64,000 nucleotides of DNA from contig NZ_JAJSOK010000011.1 in the NCBI RefSeq assembly GCF_021283305.1, forward strand, positions 82,524 through 146,523, in the 5' to 3' direction. Position 1 is the first letter of the stretch. Each line of letters opens with the position of its first letter. The stretch is from Pseudonocardia kujensis (GTDB lineage: Bacteria; Actinomycetota; Actinomycetes; Mycobacteriales; Pseudonocardiaceae). The notes under the pieces were generated by a model. That model made no database searches, was not told the origin of the DNA, and worked only from the letters and a program-made list of their open reading frames with translations. Positions 31,819 through 40,697 of this stretch are shown piece by piece. Position numbers and translations under genes: made by a program.

Positions 31819-33300
31819 ATGAGCGAGACCCGGACCGCCACCCCGCAGAACCCCACTCCGGAGCGCCCCTTCGGCTGGGACCGCGGCACGGAAACGGCCC
31901 GGATGGCGGACCCGGGCGAGGCCGGCCGTGCGGTGCTCGCGGAGCTGGCCGCGGCGCTGCCCGCGGACCGGGTGCTCACCGACCCCGACACCGCCCGCCC
32001 CTACGTGCACGACGAGGCGGAGTGGGCGGAGTACGGCGCGCCGCTCGCCGTGGTCCGGCCGCGGTCCACCGCCGAGGTCGCCGAGGTCGTCCGGGCCGCC
32101 GCGCGGCACCGGGTCCCGGTCGTGCCGCGCGGGGCCGGCACCGGCCTGTCCGGCGGGGCCAACGCCGTCGACGGCGGCCTGGTCCTGTCCCTGGAGCGGA
32201 TGCGCGACATCGTGGAGATCGACGCGGGGGAGCGGCTCGCGGTCGTCCAGCCCGGAGTGGTCAACGACGACCTGCGCGCGGCGGCCGCGAAGGAGGGTCT
32301 CTGGTACCCGCCGGACCCGGCGAGCGCGCCGTGGTCGACGATCGGCGGGAACGTGGCCACGAACGCCGGCGGCCTGTGCTGCGTGAAGTACGGCGTGACC
32401 CGCGACTACGTGCTCGCGCTGGAGATCGTCACGGCCGCGGGCGGGATCGTGCGGGTCGGCCGGCGCACCGCGAAGGGCGTGGCCGGCTACGACCTCGCCG
32501 GCCTGCTGGTCGGCTCCGAGGGCACGCTCGGCGTGATCACGGAGGTGACCGTGCGGCTGCGGCCCGCGCGGACCACGCCGCCGCGCACCGTCGTCGGGTT
32601 CTTCGACACCCTCGCCGACTGCGGCGCCGCCGTGGCCGCGGTGACCGCCGCCGGCCTGCAGCCCTCGATCTTCGAGCTCGTCGACCGGCACTGCCTCAAG
32701 GCCGTCAACGACTGGAAGCACATGGGCCTGCCCGAGGACGCCGCCGCACTCCTGCTGGCCCAGACCGACCTCCCGGAGCCCGCCGCCACGGCGGAGGCGG
32801 ACGGGATCCTCGCCGCGTTCGAGGCCAACGGCGCCCGCGACGCGCTCGTGTCGACCGACCCGGTGGAGGCCGACGCGCTCTTCGCCGCCCGCCGGCTCGC
32901 CTACCCGGCCTTCGAGCAGCGCGGCGACGCCCAGCTCACCGAGGACGTCTGCCTGCCGCGCAACCGGCTGGCCGCGATGCTGGAGCGGATCGAGGAGATC
33001 TCCGCCCGGCACGACACCTTCATCGGCACGGTCGCGCACGCCGGCGACGGCAACCTGCACCCGCTGATCATGGTGCCGCCGGGCGACCCGGAGGCGAAGG
33101 CGCGGGCCCAGCGGGCGTTCGACGAGATCGTCGACGCCGCGATCGACCTGGGCGGCACCGTGACCGGCGAGCACGGCGTGGGCCTGCTCAAGCGCGCCGG
33201 CATGCGCCGCGAGCTCGACCCGGGTTCGCTCGCCATGCAGGAGGCGATCAAGAAGGCCCTGGATCCGGACGGGATCCTCAACCCCGGCAAGGTGCTATAG
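31819..33300 (+). CDS. FAD-linked oxidase, GlcD-like (glycolate/D-lactate dehydrogenase family)
   Basis: A 493-residue PCMH-type flavoprotein. The FAD domain has VPVVPRGAGTGLSGGANAVD and GNVATNAGGLCCVKYGVTRD, then GKVAGYDLAGLLVGSEGTLG-type sequence (here GVAGYDLAGLLVGSEGTLGV); the cap domain includes IGTVAHAGDGNLHPLIMVPP (metal-binding His residues) and the C terminus GTVTGEHGVGLLKRAGM and DPDGILNPGKVL. This is the GlcD/D-lactate dehydrogenase-type layout, oxidising a 2-hydroxy acid to a 2-oxo acid. No separate GlcE/GlcF genes are seen, so it is more like the single-subunit members. The MatB-like gene begins four bases later. Confidence 0.9.
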   Translation: MSETRTATPQNPTPERPFGWDRGTETARMADPGEAGRAVLAELAAALPADRVLTDPDTARPYVHDEAEWAEYGAPLAVVRPRSTAEVAEVVRAAARHRVPVVPRGAGTGLSGGANAVDGGLVLSLERMRDIVEIDAGERLAVVQPGVVNDDLRAAAAKEGLWYPPDPASAPWSTIGGNVATNAGGLCCVKYGVTRDYVLALEIVTAAGGIVRVGRRTAKGVAGYDLAGLLVGSEGTLGVITEVTVRLRPARTTPPRTVVGFFDTLADCGAAVAAVTAAGLQPSIFELVDRHCLKAVNDWKHMGLPEDAAALLLAQTDLPEPAATAEADGILAAFEANGARDALVSTDPVEADALFAARRLAYPAFEQRGDAQLTEDVCLPRNRLAAMLERIEEISARHDTFIGTVAHAGDGNLHPLIMVPPGDPEAKARAQRAFDEIVDAAIDLGGTVTGEHGVGLLKRAGMRRELDPGSLAMQEAIKKALDPDGILNPGKVL

Positions 33301-33303
33301 ATC

Positions 33304-34743
33304 ATGAACCGGTTGTTCCCCGCGCTCGCCGACCCCACCGACGGGCCCGCCCTGCAGTTCCCCGACGGCACCGTCACCTACCGCGAGCTCGCCGCCCTGG
33401 CGTCGGACCTGGGTGCCCGGGTCGTCGGTCGCTCCCGCATCGCCGTCTGGGCCACCCCGACGCTCGCCGCCGCCACCGGCATCACGGCCGGGCTGCTGGC
33501 CGGCGTGCCGGTGGTGCCGGTGAACCCGAAGGCGGGGGAGCGGGAGCTCGCGCACATCGTCGCGAACTCCGCGCCCGAGCTGGTGCTGACCGCGCCCGGC
33601 GTCGAGCTGCCCGCGGCGATCGCCGGGCTGCCGCGGATCGACGTCGACGTCGCCGCGCGGCCCGACCCGCAGCCGTTGCCCGCCGAGCCGCCCGCGGACG
33701 CCCCGGCGCTCGTCGTCTACACCTCCGGGACCACCGGACCGCCGAAGGGCGCCGTGCTCTCCCGCGGCGCGGTCGCGGCCGACCTCGACGCCCTCGCCGA
33801 CGCCTGGGCCTGGACCGGCGCCGACCGGCTCGCCCACGCGCTGCCGATCTTCCACGTGCACGGGCTCGTCCTCGGCACCCTGGGGCCGCTGCGCCGCGGC
33901 GGCTCGCTGCACCACCTCGGCGCGATCGACGGGCAGACGCTGGCCGCCGCGGTCGCCGACGGCGCGACCATGGTGTTCGGCGTCCCCACGCACTACCACC
34001 GGCTGGCCGCCGACTTCGAGGCCGACCCCGAGGCGGGGCGCACGGTCGGCGGGACCCGGCTGCTGATCTCCGGCTCGGCCGCGCTCACCGCCGTCGACCA
34101 CGCCCGGATCGAGAAGGCCACCGGGATCGCGGTCCGCGAACGCTACGGGCTCACCGAGACGCTGATCCTCACCGCCGCCCGCGCCGACGAGGAGCCCGAG
34201 GTCGGCACGGTGGGCCGGCCCCTGGCGAACACCGAGGTGCGCCTTGCACCGCTGCCCGCGGTCGAGGGCGAGCAGCCCGACGGCGCCGACAGCGGTCTCG
34301 GCGCCGTCGAGGTCCGCGGTCCGCAGCTCTTCTCCGGCTACCTCGACCTCCCCGAGGCGTCGGCCGCCTCCCGCACCGACGACGGCTGGTTCCGCACCGG
34401 CGACATCGGCCGCTGGACGGACTCGGGCCTGCTGGCCCTGGTCGGCCGGCAGGCCACGGACCTGATCAAGTCCGGTGGCTACAAGATCGGCGCGGGGGAG
34501 ATCGAGAACGCACTGCTGGAGCACCCGGCGGTCGCCGAGGTCGCCGTGGTGGGGGTGCCCGACCCCGACCTGGGGGAGAAGATCGTGGCGCACGTCGTGC
34601 CGGCGGGCGAGGCACCCGAGGCGCGGGAGCTCGTCGACCACGTCGCCGCCCTGCTCTCCCCGCACAAGCGCCCGCGCGAGGTCCGCTTCGTGGAGTCCCT
34701 GCCGCGCAACGCGATGGGGAAGGTGCAGAAGAAGCTGCTGTGA
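33304..34743 (+). CDS. matB: Malonyl-CoA synthetase (MatB-like)
   Basis: A 479-residue ANL ligase that makes malonyl-CoA (or methylmalonyl-CoA) from the free diacid, ATP and CoA. The pattern closely follows actinobacterial MatB as I remember it: VVYTSGTTGPPKGAVLSR, ALPIFHVHGLVLGTLGPLRR, GGSLHHLG, TMVFGVPTHYHRLA, RERYGLTETLILTAARADEE, TDLIKSGGYKIGAGEIENAL and the catalytic Lys in NAMGKVQKKLL. The compact N terminus and RRGG motif, which contacts the diacid carboxylate, separate it from fatty-acid ligases. It follows the GlcD-like gene by three bases and is probably co-transcribed. Confidence 0.9.
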   Translation: MNRLFPALADPTDGPALQFPDGTVTYRELAALASDLGARVVGRSRIAVWATPTLAAATGITAGLLAGVPVVPVNPKAGERELAHIVANSAPELVLTAPGVELPAAIAGLPRIDVDVAARPDPQPLPAEPPADAPALVVYTSGTTGPPKGAVLSRGAVAADLDALADAWAWTGADRLAHALPIFHVHGLVLGTLGPLRRGGSLHHLGAIDGQTLAAAVADGATMVFGVPTHYHRLAADFEADPEAGRTVGGTRLLISGSAALTAVDHARIEKATGIAVRERYGLTETLILTAARADEEPEVGTVGRPLANTEVRLAPLPAVEGEQPDGADSGLGAVEVRGPQLFSGYLDLPEASAASRTDDGWFRTGDIGRWTDSGLLALVGRQATDLIKSGGYKIGAGEIENALLEHPAVAEVAVVGVPDPDLGEKIVAHVVPAGEAPEARELVDHVAALLSPHKRPREVRFVESLPRNAMGKVQKKLL

Positions 34744-34809
34744 ACGGGACGTGACGAGCGGTCCGCGCGACCATGGTTGTGGATCACCCGTATCGGGCAT
34801 CCTCGTGCC

Positions 34810-36348
34810 ATGGCTACCCCCACCCCGACGAACAGCATGAGGAAGACGACCGCGACCGACCGGCCGACGGCCGGCTACCGCGGGCCGGCCGCGGCGGGCG
34901 CCCCGAACCTGGCCGGCGTCGAGGGGGTGCGCTCGACCGTCTCCGGTGGCCCGGTCGTGCTCGAGTTCGAGCGGTACGACTCGCCCGACCTCCGGCTCGC
35001 GACCTCCGGCATCGTCCTCGCGGTCCACCGCACGGACGACCCGGCGCACCCCGAGGCGTTCTGGCGCCTCGACCTGCCCGACGCCGTCGAGGGCGAGCAG
35101 CTGCGCATCCCGGTGACCCCGCCGGACGTCGAGGGCGTCGACCCCGAGGTGCCCGCCGAACTGCGCGAGCTGGTGCAGGGCGTGCTGCGCGGCGCGGACG
35201 TCGCGCCCGTCGGCCGGATCCGCCGGGTCCGCACGGTTGATTCGCTGCGCGACGGCCGGCGTCGCGAGATCGCCGAGATCCGCCGCGACGAGGTCCAGCT
35301 CGCCACCTTCGGGGAGGCCACCACGCTGGAGAACTGGACCGAGGACGCCGTGACGATCTCGGGTGGCCCGGCCGGGTTGCTCGACGTGCTCGCCGAGCGG
35401 CTGGCCGCGACCGGTGCCGTCCCGGCGGACGCGACCGCCGAGGCCGAGCTCGACCGCCTGCTGCGCGAGGCCGCACCGCCGCCGCCGGCCCGCTGGCAGG
35501 GTCGGAAGGGCGCCTCCGGAACCGCGGTCCTCGGCTACCTCGCCGAGCACGCGGACCGGCTCGCCGCCGAGGACCTGCGGGCCCGCCGCGACGAGGAGGA
35601 CGCCGTCCACCAGCTGCGGGTCGCCGCCCGCCGGATGCGCAGCGCGCTGCAGGCCTTCGCCCCGGTCTTCGAGGGCCCCCGGCCCGAGGCGTTGATCGAG
35701 GAGCTGCGCTGGCTGGGCCGCGCCCTCGCCCCCGCCCGGGACAGCGAGGTCCAGGAGGAGCAGATCACCGCCGCCGTGCGCGCGCTGCCGCCGGAGCTGG
35801 TGCTCGGGCCGGTCCAGGCGCAGATCACGCGCCACTTCGCCCGCTCGCGGGCCGAGGCACGGGCAGCGGCTATCGCCGCCCTCGACGGCGAGCGGTACGC
35901 CGCGCTGCGCGGGGCGATCGAGCACTTCCTGCAGGACCCGCCGCTGGCGAGGGGCGCCGGGTCGAAGAAGGCGGGGAGGAAGGCGCTCTCGGCGGCACTG
36001 AAGAAGGCGGACAAGCGGTTCGACAAGCGGGTCGCCGCCGCCCTCGACGCGCTGGCCTCGGGCGGGGCCTCGGACACCGCCATCCACGACGCCCGCAAGG
36101 CCGGCAAGCGCCTGCGCTACGCCACCGAGCTGGCCGGCACCCCCAAGCAGGCCAGGAAGCTGAAGACGATCACCAAGGCGCTGGGCGAGCACCAGGACGT
36201 CGTCGTCGGGCGGCAGCTGCTGCGCGAGCTGGGCGCCCAGGCGTCCGCGGAGGGCGAGAACGGCTTCACCTTCGGCATCCTCTACGGCCGCGCGCAGGCC
36301 GCCGCCGAGCGGATCGAGGAGCAGCTGCCGGAGCTGCGCCGGCACTGA
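34810..36348 (+). CDS. CYTH-CHAD domain protein
   Basis: A 512-residue protein. Residues from about 35 to 205 form a degenerate CYTH (triphosphate tunnel) domain: FERYDSPDLRLATSGIVLAV, then FWRLDLPDAVEGEQLRIPVT and RVRTVDSLRDGRRREIAEIR. The usual E-x-E-x-K start motif is missing, so the catalytic activity is doubtful. From about 235 to the end is a CHAD domain with EDAVHQLRVAARRMRSALQA and HDARKAGKRLRYATEL, the His and Arg/Lys-rich polyphosphate-binding helices. CHAD proteins associate with polyphosphate granules. The start at ATG 34810 is tentative. Directly followed by a 31-bp tandem repeat. Confidence 0.85.
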   Translation: MATPTPTNSMRKTTATDRPTAGYRGPAAAGAPNLAGVEGVRSTVSGGPVVLEFERYDSPDLRLATSGIVLAVHRTDDPAHPEAFWRLDLPDAVEGEQLRIPVTPPDVEGVDPEVPAELRELVQGVLRGADVAPVGRIRRVRTVDSLRDGRRREIAEIRRDEVQLATFGEATTLENWTEDAVTISGGPAGLLDVLAERLAATGAVPADATAEAELDRLLREAAPPPPARWQGRKGASGTAVLGYLAEHADRLAAEDLRARRDEEDAVHQLRVAARRMRSALQAFAPVFEGPRPEALIEELRWLGRALAPARDSEVQEEQITAAVRALPPELVLGPVQAQITRHFARSRAEARAAAIAALDGERYAALRGAIEHFLQDPPLARGAGSKKAGRKALSAALKKADKRFDKRVAAALDALASGGASDTAIHDARKAGKRLRYATELAGTPKQARKLKTITKALGEHQDVVVGRQLLRELGAQASAEGENGFTFGILYGRAQAAAERIEEQLPELRRH

Positions 36349-36475
36349 GCGGAGCTTGCGGAGCGGGCGTCGACACCGCGCGGAGCTTGCGGAGCGGGCG
36401 TCGACACCGCGCGGAGCTTGCGGAGCGGGCGTCGACACCGCGCGGAGCTTGCGGAGCGGGCGTCGACACCGCGCG
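36349..36475. repeat. Tandem repeat, 31-bp unit, four copies
   Basis: GGAGCTTGCGG recurs at 36351, 36382, 36413 and 36444, exactly 31 bases apart; each unit continues AGCGGGCGTCGACACCGCGC. It fills the gap between the CHAD gene stop (36346-36348) and the promoter of the PHP gene. Copies look identical, so copy number may vary between strains. Confidence 0.88.
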
Positions 36476-36494
36476 GGCTGACAGACTCGGTGCC

Positions 36495-37526
36495 ATGGAC
36501 GACGCACGGGACCCGGTGGGCGACCTCCGGCGGATCGCGTTCCTGCTGGAGCGCGCGCACGAGTCGACCTACCGGGTCCGCGCCTTTCGCACCGCCGCCG
36601 CAGCGCTGCGCGGCAAGGACCACGAGCAGCTCGCCGCGCTCGAGCGGTCGGGGGAGCTGCGCACGCTCAAGGGGGTCGGCGACGTCACCGCCCGCTGCGT
36701 CGCCGAGTCCCTGCGCGGCGAGGTGCCGGTCTACCTGCGGCGCCTGGAGGCGACCGAGGGCGTCGAGCTGGACACGGCCGCGGTCGAGCTGCGGGAGGCG
36801 TTGCGCGGCGACTGCCACAGCCACACGGACCAGTCCGACGGCGGCTCCCCGCTCTGGGAGATGGTCGAGACCGCGATCACGCTCGGGCACGACTACCTCG
36901 TCGTCACCGACCATTCGCCCCGGCTGACGGTGGCGAACGGGTTGTCCCCGGAGCGGCTGCGCCGCCAGCTGGAGCAGATCGCGGAGCTCAACGCCCAGCT
37001 CGACTCCGCACCCTCCGGGTTCCGGGTGCTCACCGGCATCGAGGTCGACATCCTCGAGGACGGCGCGCTCGACCAGGAGGAGGAGCTGCTGGCGCAGCTC
37101 GACGTCGTGGTCGCCAGCGTGCACTCCAAGCTGCGGATGCCGCGGGACGAGATGACGGAGCGGATGCTCACCGCCGTCGCGAACCCGCACGTCGACGTGC
37201 TGGGGCACTGCACCGGGCGGATGGTCACCGGGAAGCGCAAGCGCCCGGAGTCCGAGTTCGACGCCGACGCGGTGTTCGACGCCTGCGCGGAGCACGGGGT
37301 GGCCGTCGAGATCAACTCCCGGCCGGAGCGGCTGGACCCGCCGAAGCGCCTGCTCCGGTTGGCGGTCGAGGCGGGCTGCGAGTTCACCATCGACACGGAC
37401 GCGCACGCCCCCGGTCAGCTCGACTGGCTCGACTACGGCTGCACGCGGGCCGTGCAGTGCGGCGTGCCGACCGAGAGGATCCGCAACACCTGGGGCCTGG
37501 AGGACCTGCTCGCGGCGCGCACCTGA
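36495..37526 (+). CDS. PHP-domain phosphoesterase (PolX C-terminal type)
   Basis: A 343-residue protein. The N-terminal 85 residues are HhH-like (RIAFLLERAHESTYRVRAFR and LRTLKGVGDVTARCVAESLR), as in PolX. The PHP domain has DCHSHTDQSDGG (motif I His residues), YLVVTDHSPRLTVANG (motif II), GIEVDILEDGALDQEEELL and LDVVVASVHSKLRMP, then PHVDVLGHCTGRM and IDTDAHAPGQLDWLDYGC. The metal ligands expected for a trinuclear PHP site are present. The polymerase domain of full PolX is absent. ATG 36495 lies seven bases after CAGACT, a possible leaderless -10. Function in DNA repair or phosphoester hydrolysis is inferred. Confidence 0.88.
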   Translation: MDDARDPVGDLRRIAFLLERAHESTYRVRAFRTAAAALRGKDHEQLAALERSGELRTLKGVGDVTARCVAESLRGEVPVYLRRLEATEGVELDTAAVELREALRGDCHSHTDQSDGGSPLWEMVETAITLGHDYLVVTDHSPRLTVANGLSPERLRRQLEQIAELNAQLDSAPSGFRVLTGIEVDILEDGALDQEEELLAQLDVVVASVHSKLRMPRDEMTERMLTAVANPHVDVLGHCTGRMVTGKRKRPESEFDADAVFDACAEHGVAVEINSRPERLDPPKRLLRLAVEAGCEFTIDTDAHAPGQLDWLDYGCTRAVQCGVPTERIRNTWGLEDLLAART

Positions 37527-37528
37527 CC

Positions 37529-37984
37529 TCAGTCCGGCTCGGGGTCGGCCAGCTCGAAGTCGGCGAAGTCGAAGCCGGGAGAGACCACGCAGGAGAGGAG
37601 CGCGGGCTCCCGGCCCAGCAGCCGCGCGGACTGCCACGCGCCGGCCGGGACGAGCTGCTGCGGGTCCTGCACCTGCAGCGTCCAGGAGGCCCCGGCACCG
37701 GGCTCGCGCCCGATCCGGAGGTCGACCGCCGAGCCCGAGTGCCACAGCCACAGCTCGCTCGAGCGCACCCGGTGCCACCGTGACTCCCCGTCGAGCAGGT
37801 AGAGGATCGCCGTGGCGGTCGGTCGCGGACCGTGGTCGGTCTCGACGGTGACCGGTGAGGTCCAGGTCCGGCGGTACCAGCCGCCCTCCGGATGCGGGGC
37901 CAGGTCGAGCGCGGTGGCGAGGTGGGGCGGCGGCACGGGTCGAGTCTCGCGGGTCGCGCGGAGCCTGTCACGTGTGGTGAGCAT
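37529..37984 (-). CDS. Cupin of the DUF985 family
   Basis: A 151-residue protein. LDLAPHPEGGWYRRTWTS, then LYLLDGESRWHRVRSSELWL and GREPALLSCVVSPGFDFADF are the conserved DUF985 blocks; the H in WHRV and Glu in SSELW would line the cupin pocket. ATG 37984 is chosen because the domain starts about 25 residues later; the frame is also open from GTG 38035. Its 3' end meets the PHP gene end with two bases between, so the genes converge. The family is mostly uncharacterised; some members bind sugars or nucleotides. Confidence 0.82.
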   Translation of the reverse strand: MLTTRDRLRATRETRPVPPPHLATALDLAPHPEGGWYRRTWTSPVTVETDHGPRPTATAILYLLDGESRWHRVRSSELWLWHSGSAVDLRIGREPGAGASWTLQVQDPQQLVPAGAWQSARLLGREPALLSCVVSPGFDFADFELADPEPD

Positions 37985-38134
37985 CTTTCGTGACCTGGGG
38001 TGATCGGATGGCGACGCCCGGCGAGTCAGGTGCACGAACGAGGGCTACCCGACCGGGTGGCAGGGCTCGCGTCGCTCACGATCTGCGGTGAAATGGGCGC
38101 AGTCCTGATGCTCGAGTGACGAGAGGTGCTGGCG

Positions 38135-39091
38135 ATGCGGACGTCCGGTCTGGTGCGGGCCCTTGCCGTCGCGGTGAGCGGTGCCGCGCTGCTGACCCTC
38201 ACCGCGTGTCCCGCGAACGCGTCGCAGACCGGCTCGGAGGTCCCGGGCGCGCCGTCGTCCCCTCCGTCGTCCCGGGGCACGGCCGCCCAGGCCGCGGCGT
38301 CGCAGTGCCCGCGGACCGCGGCCGACACGCTGGGCTGGGGCGTGCCGACCCGGCAGTCGGACTTCGACGGCACCGCGCTGCCGCCGGACTGGCACCCGTA
38401 CGGTCCCGAGCCCGGCCACGACGAGAAGGGCACCCGGACACCCGACGCGATCACCGTGGCCAACGGCCAGGTGACGGTCAGCGGCGACGAGCAGGGCACG
38501 ACGGGCGCGATGAGCTGGCACCCCGGGCAGCGGTACGGCCGCTGGGAGGTGTGCGTGAAGTCCGACCCGGGCCCGGGCGGCTACCACCCGGTGGTGCTGC
38601 TGTGGCCGGTGAAGGAGGACTGGCCGAAGGGCGGCGAGATCGACTGGATGGAGATCAGCGCCGACGACCGCCAGACCACGGACTTCTTCCTGCACTACGG
38701 CGCCGACAACTCCCAGGAGAGCGGCTCGGTCCGGCACGACGCCACCGAGTGGACCGCGTACGCGCTGGAGTGGACGCCGCAGAAGATGACCGCCTACCTC
38801 GACGGCAAGGAGTGGTACTCCACCACGGAGACCGGCCACTTCCCGCCCGGCGCGATGAACATGACCGTGCAGCTGGACCTCTTCCCGCCCGCGGGCGGCA
38901 GGACGGCGATGCACCTGGACTGGGCGAAGCAGTGGGCACTGCCGGAGAGCGAGCCGGCCGAGCTGTCGCTGGCGCCGGGCGCGCCCGCGACCGGCCAGCC
39001 GGACCTGCACCCCGAGCGCACCCCCAAGCCCGTGTCCGCGCTGCCGGCATCGCCGGGGCCGGGCGCGACCAGGCCGCAGCAGGGCGGCTGA
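38135..39091 (+). CDS. Secreted GH16-family glycoside hydrolase (lipoprotein)
   Basis: A 318-residue exported enzyme. The signal sequence begins MRTSGLVRALAVAVSGAALL with LTLTAC as a lipobox candidate, so it is probably membrane-anchored. The catalytic core has RYGRWEVCVKSDPGPGGYHP, then GGEIDWMEIS, which contains the GH16 E-x-D-x-x-E nucleophile/acid-base motif, and EWTAYALEWTPQKMTAYLDG. GH16 enzymes cleave beta-1,3 or beta-1,4 glucans or galactans. The Pro/Ala-rich tail may be a linker. ATG 38135 has GAGAGG eight bases upstream; a GTG at 38126 would add three residues. Confidence 0.87.
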   Translation: MRTSGLVRALAVAVSGAALLTLTACPANASQTGSEVPGAPSSPPSSRGTAAQAAASQCPRTAADTLGWGVPTRQSDFDGTALPPDWHPYGPEPGHDEKGTRTPDAITVANGQVTVSGDEQGTTGAMSWHPGQRYGRWEVCVKSDPGPGGYHPVVLLWPVKEDWPKGGEIDWMEISADDRQTTDFFLHYGADNSQESGSVRHDATEWTAYALEWTPQKMTAYLDGKEWYSTTETGHFPPGAMNMTVQLDLFPPAGGRTAMHLDWAKQWALPESEPAELSLAPGAPATGQPDLHPERTPKPVSALPASPGPGATRPQQGG

Positions 39092-39151
39092 CCCCTGGAC
39101 TCGTGGGTGGCGGGGCGATAGGTACTGGGGCCGTCCCGCCACCTACGACCT

Positions 39152-39194
39152 CGTGGACGGCGGCGATGCTGGGGAGCCCTCGCCGCCGTCCACG
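39152..39194. terminator. Perfect 15-bp hairpin between convergent genes
   Basis: Arms at 39152-39166 and 39180-39194 are exact reverse complements (CGTGGACGGCGGCGA) with a 13-base loop. It lies between the convergent GH16 and PfkB genes and probably ends both transcripts; a second stem using GGTGGCGGG and CCCGCCACC lies just upstream. Confidence 0.75.
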
Positions 39195-39198
39195 CTGG

Positions 39199-40161
39199 TT
39201 ACCTGCCCTGCAGGGCCGCGCGCAGCTCCTCGGTGGTCGGCGGCTGGGCGCCCCGCCGGGAGCAGGTGATCGAGGCCGCGGTCACGCACTCCTCGAGCAC
39301 CTCGTCGAGCGTGAGCGCGGACAGCCCGCGCAGGGCCCCCCGCCGGGCCGGTCCGAGCAGGTCCCGCGCGTGCAGCGCGGCCAGCAGCGCGGCGGAGAAG
39401 CTGTCCCCCGCCCCCACGGTGTCGACGACCTCGACGGCCCGGCCCGGCATCGAGGTCCGGATCCCCTTCGCCGTCGCCGCCAGGACGCCGTCGCCGCCCA
39501 GGGTCACGGCGACCAGCGCCGGCCCGCGGCCCGCCCAGTCGTCGAGCACCTCGCCCGGCGGGACGTCGGGCAGCAGCCAGCGGAGGTCCTCGTCGCTGAC
39601 CTTGACGACGTCGGCGACCGCGAGCATCTCGTGCACCCCGCGCAGCACCTCCGCGGGATCGCCCATGAGCCGCGGCCGGCAGTTCGGGTCGTAGCTCACG
39701 GTGGCCGAGCCCGCGGCCTTGGCCATCAGCTCGCGCAGGACCGGGGCGCCGGGCTCGACGGTGAGCGCCAGCGACCCCGAGTGCAGTGCGACGATCCCGT
39801 CGAGCGCGCCGGCCAGCTCGTCCGGCGTCCACTGCCAGTCCGACGTGCCGGTGATGCGGAAGTCGTAGTCCGCCACGCCGTCGGGTCCGACCTCGACCAG
39901 GGCCAGCGAGGACTGCTCGGGCGCGTCGACGACGTGGGACAGGTCGACGCCGTTGCCGCCCAGGTGCGCCCGCAGCCGCCGACCCAGGAAGTCCGACCCG
40001 AGCCGCGCGAGCATCCGGGCGCCGACGCCGAGGCGTGCCAGGCCGACGGCGACGTTGGCGGGGCTGCCGCCGGGAGCGAACTCGAAGTACCCCTCGGCGG
40101 GGGCGGGGACGACGTCGACCAGCGCCTCGCCCGCGACCGCGATCACACCGTTGTCAGCCAC
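39199..40161 (-). CDS. PfkB-family carbohydrate kinase (fructokinase-like)
   Basis: A 320-residue sugar kinase starting at GTG 40161. GEALVDVVPAPAEGYFEFAP then GGSPANVAVGLARLGVGARM forms the N-terminal substrate lid (GGSPAN signature), and VEVVDTVGAGDSFSAALLAA contains the DTVGAGDSF anion hole with the catalytic Asp. VTLGGDGVLAA contributes to ATP binding. The overall layout is that of bacterial fructokinases (ScrK-like), but ribose or another ketose is possible. The SRPBCC gene lies 31 bases upstream on the same strand. Confidence 0.9.
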   Translation of the reverse strand: MADNGVIAVAGEALVDVVPAPAEGYFEFAPGGSPANVAVGLARLGVGARMLARLGSDFLGRRLRAHLGGNGVDLSHVVDAPEQSSLALVEVGPDGVADYDFRITGTSDWQWTPDELAGALDGIVALHSGSLALTVEPGAPVLRELMAKAAGSATVSYDPNCRPRLMGDPAEVLRGVHEMLAVADVVKVSDEDLRWLLPDVPPGEVLDDWAGRGPALVAVTLGGDGVLAATAKGIRTSMPGRAVEVVDTVGAGDSFSAALLAALHARDLLGPARRGALRGLSALTLDEVLEECVTAASITCSRRGAQPPTTEELRAALQGR

Positions 40162-40192
40162 CCGGACAGCGTGCCAGAGGAGGCCGCCGCGA

Positions 40193-40636
40193 TCAGCTCC
40201 CGACGCGGGAGGCCAGGTTGGCCAGCACGCCGTCGTAGATCCGGGTCAGGCCCTTCGGGGCGAAGGTCCGCTCGAAGAACCCGCCGATGCCGCCGGCGCC
40301 GTTCCACGTCGTCGTGATCGTGACCAGGCTGGCGCCCTCGCCCGCCGGCGCGACCCGCCAGGTCGTGACCAGCGAGGAGTTCGCGTCCTTCTCCACCACG
40401 GTGTCCGGCGTGGGCTGGGTGACGTCGGCCTTGACGTGGCGCACGCGCTTCTTCGTGGCATGCAGCTTCCAGGTGGCCGAGGTGCCGTCGCCCTGGCCGC
40501 CGGTCAGCACCGCGTAGTCGGTGAACTGCTCGGTCAGGATCTCCGGGCGGGTCTGCGCGTAGTCGGCGACGGCCGCACGGACGGTCTCGACGGGGGCGGG
40601 GACGGTTCGCTCGGACGTCGCGGTCACCTGTGCCAT
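40193..40636 (-). CDS. SRPBCC (START-like) family protein
   Basis: A 147-residue single-domain protein starting at ATG 40636. SERTVPAPVETVRAAVADYA is the first strand and helix; ATWKLHATKKRVRHVKADVT and SLVTTWRVAPAGEGASLVTI form the sheet; GGFFERTFAPKGLTRIYDGV is the long C-terminal helix. This is the helix-grip pocket that binds hydrophobic ligands in polyketide-cyclase-like proteins. No catalytic residue is recognisable. It may share a transcript with the PfkB kinase gene. Divergent from the CobW GTPase gene. Confidence 0.85.
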   Translation of the reverse strand: MAQVTATSERTVPAPVETVRAAVADYAQTRPEILTEQFTDYAVLTGGQGDGTSATWKLHATKKRVRHVKADVTQPTPDTVVEKDANSSLVTTWRVAPAGEGASLVTITTTWNGAGGIGGFFERTFAPKGLTRIYDGVLANLASRVGS

Positions 40637-40697
40637 GCGTCCATCCTGCCCGGACCCGCGAACCGGCGCCCCAGGGGCGCCTGGTAACAGTTCCGGA

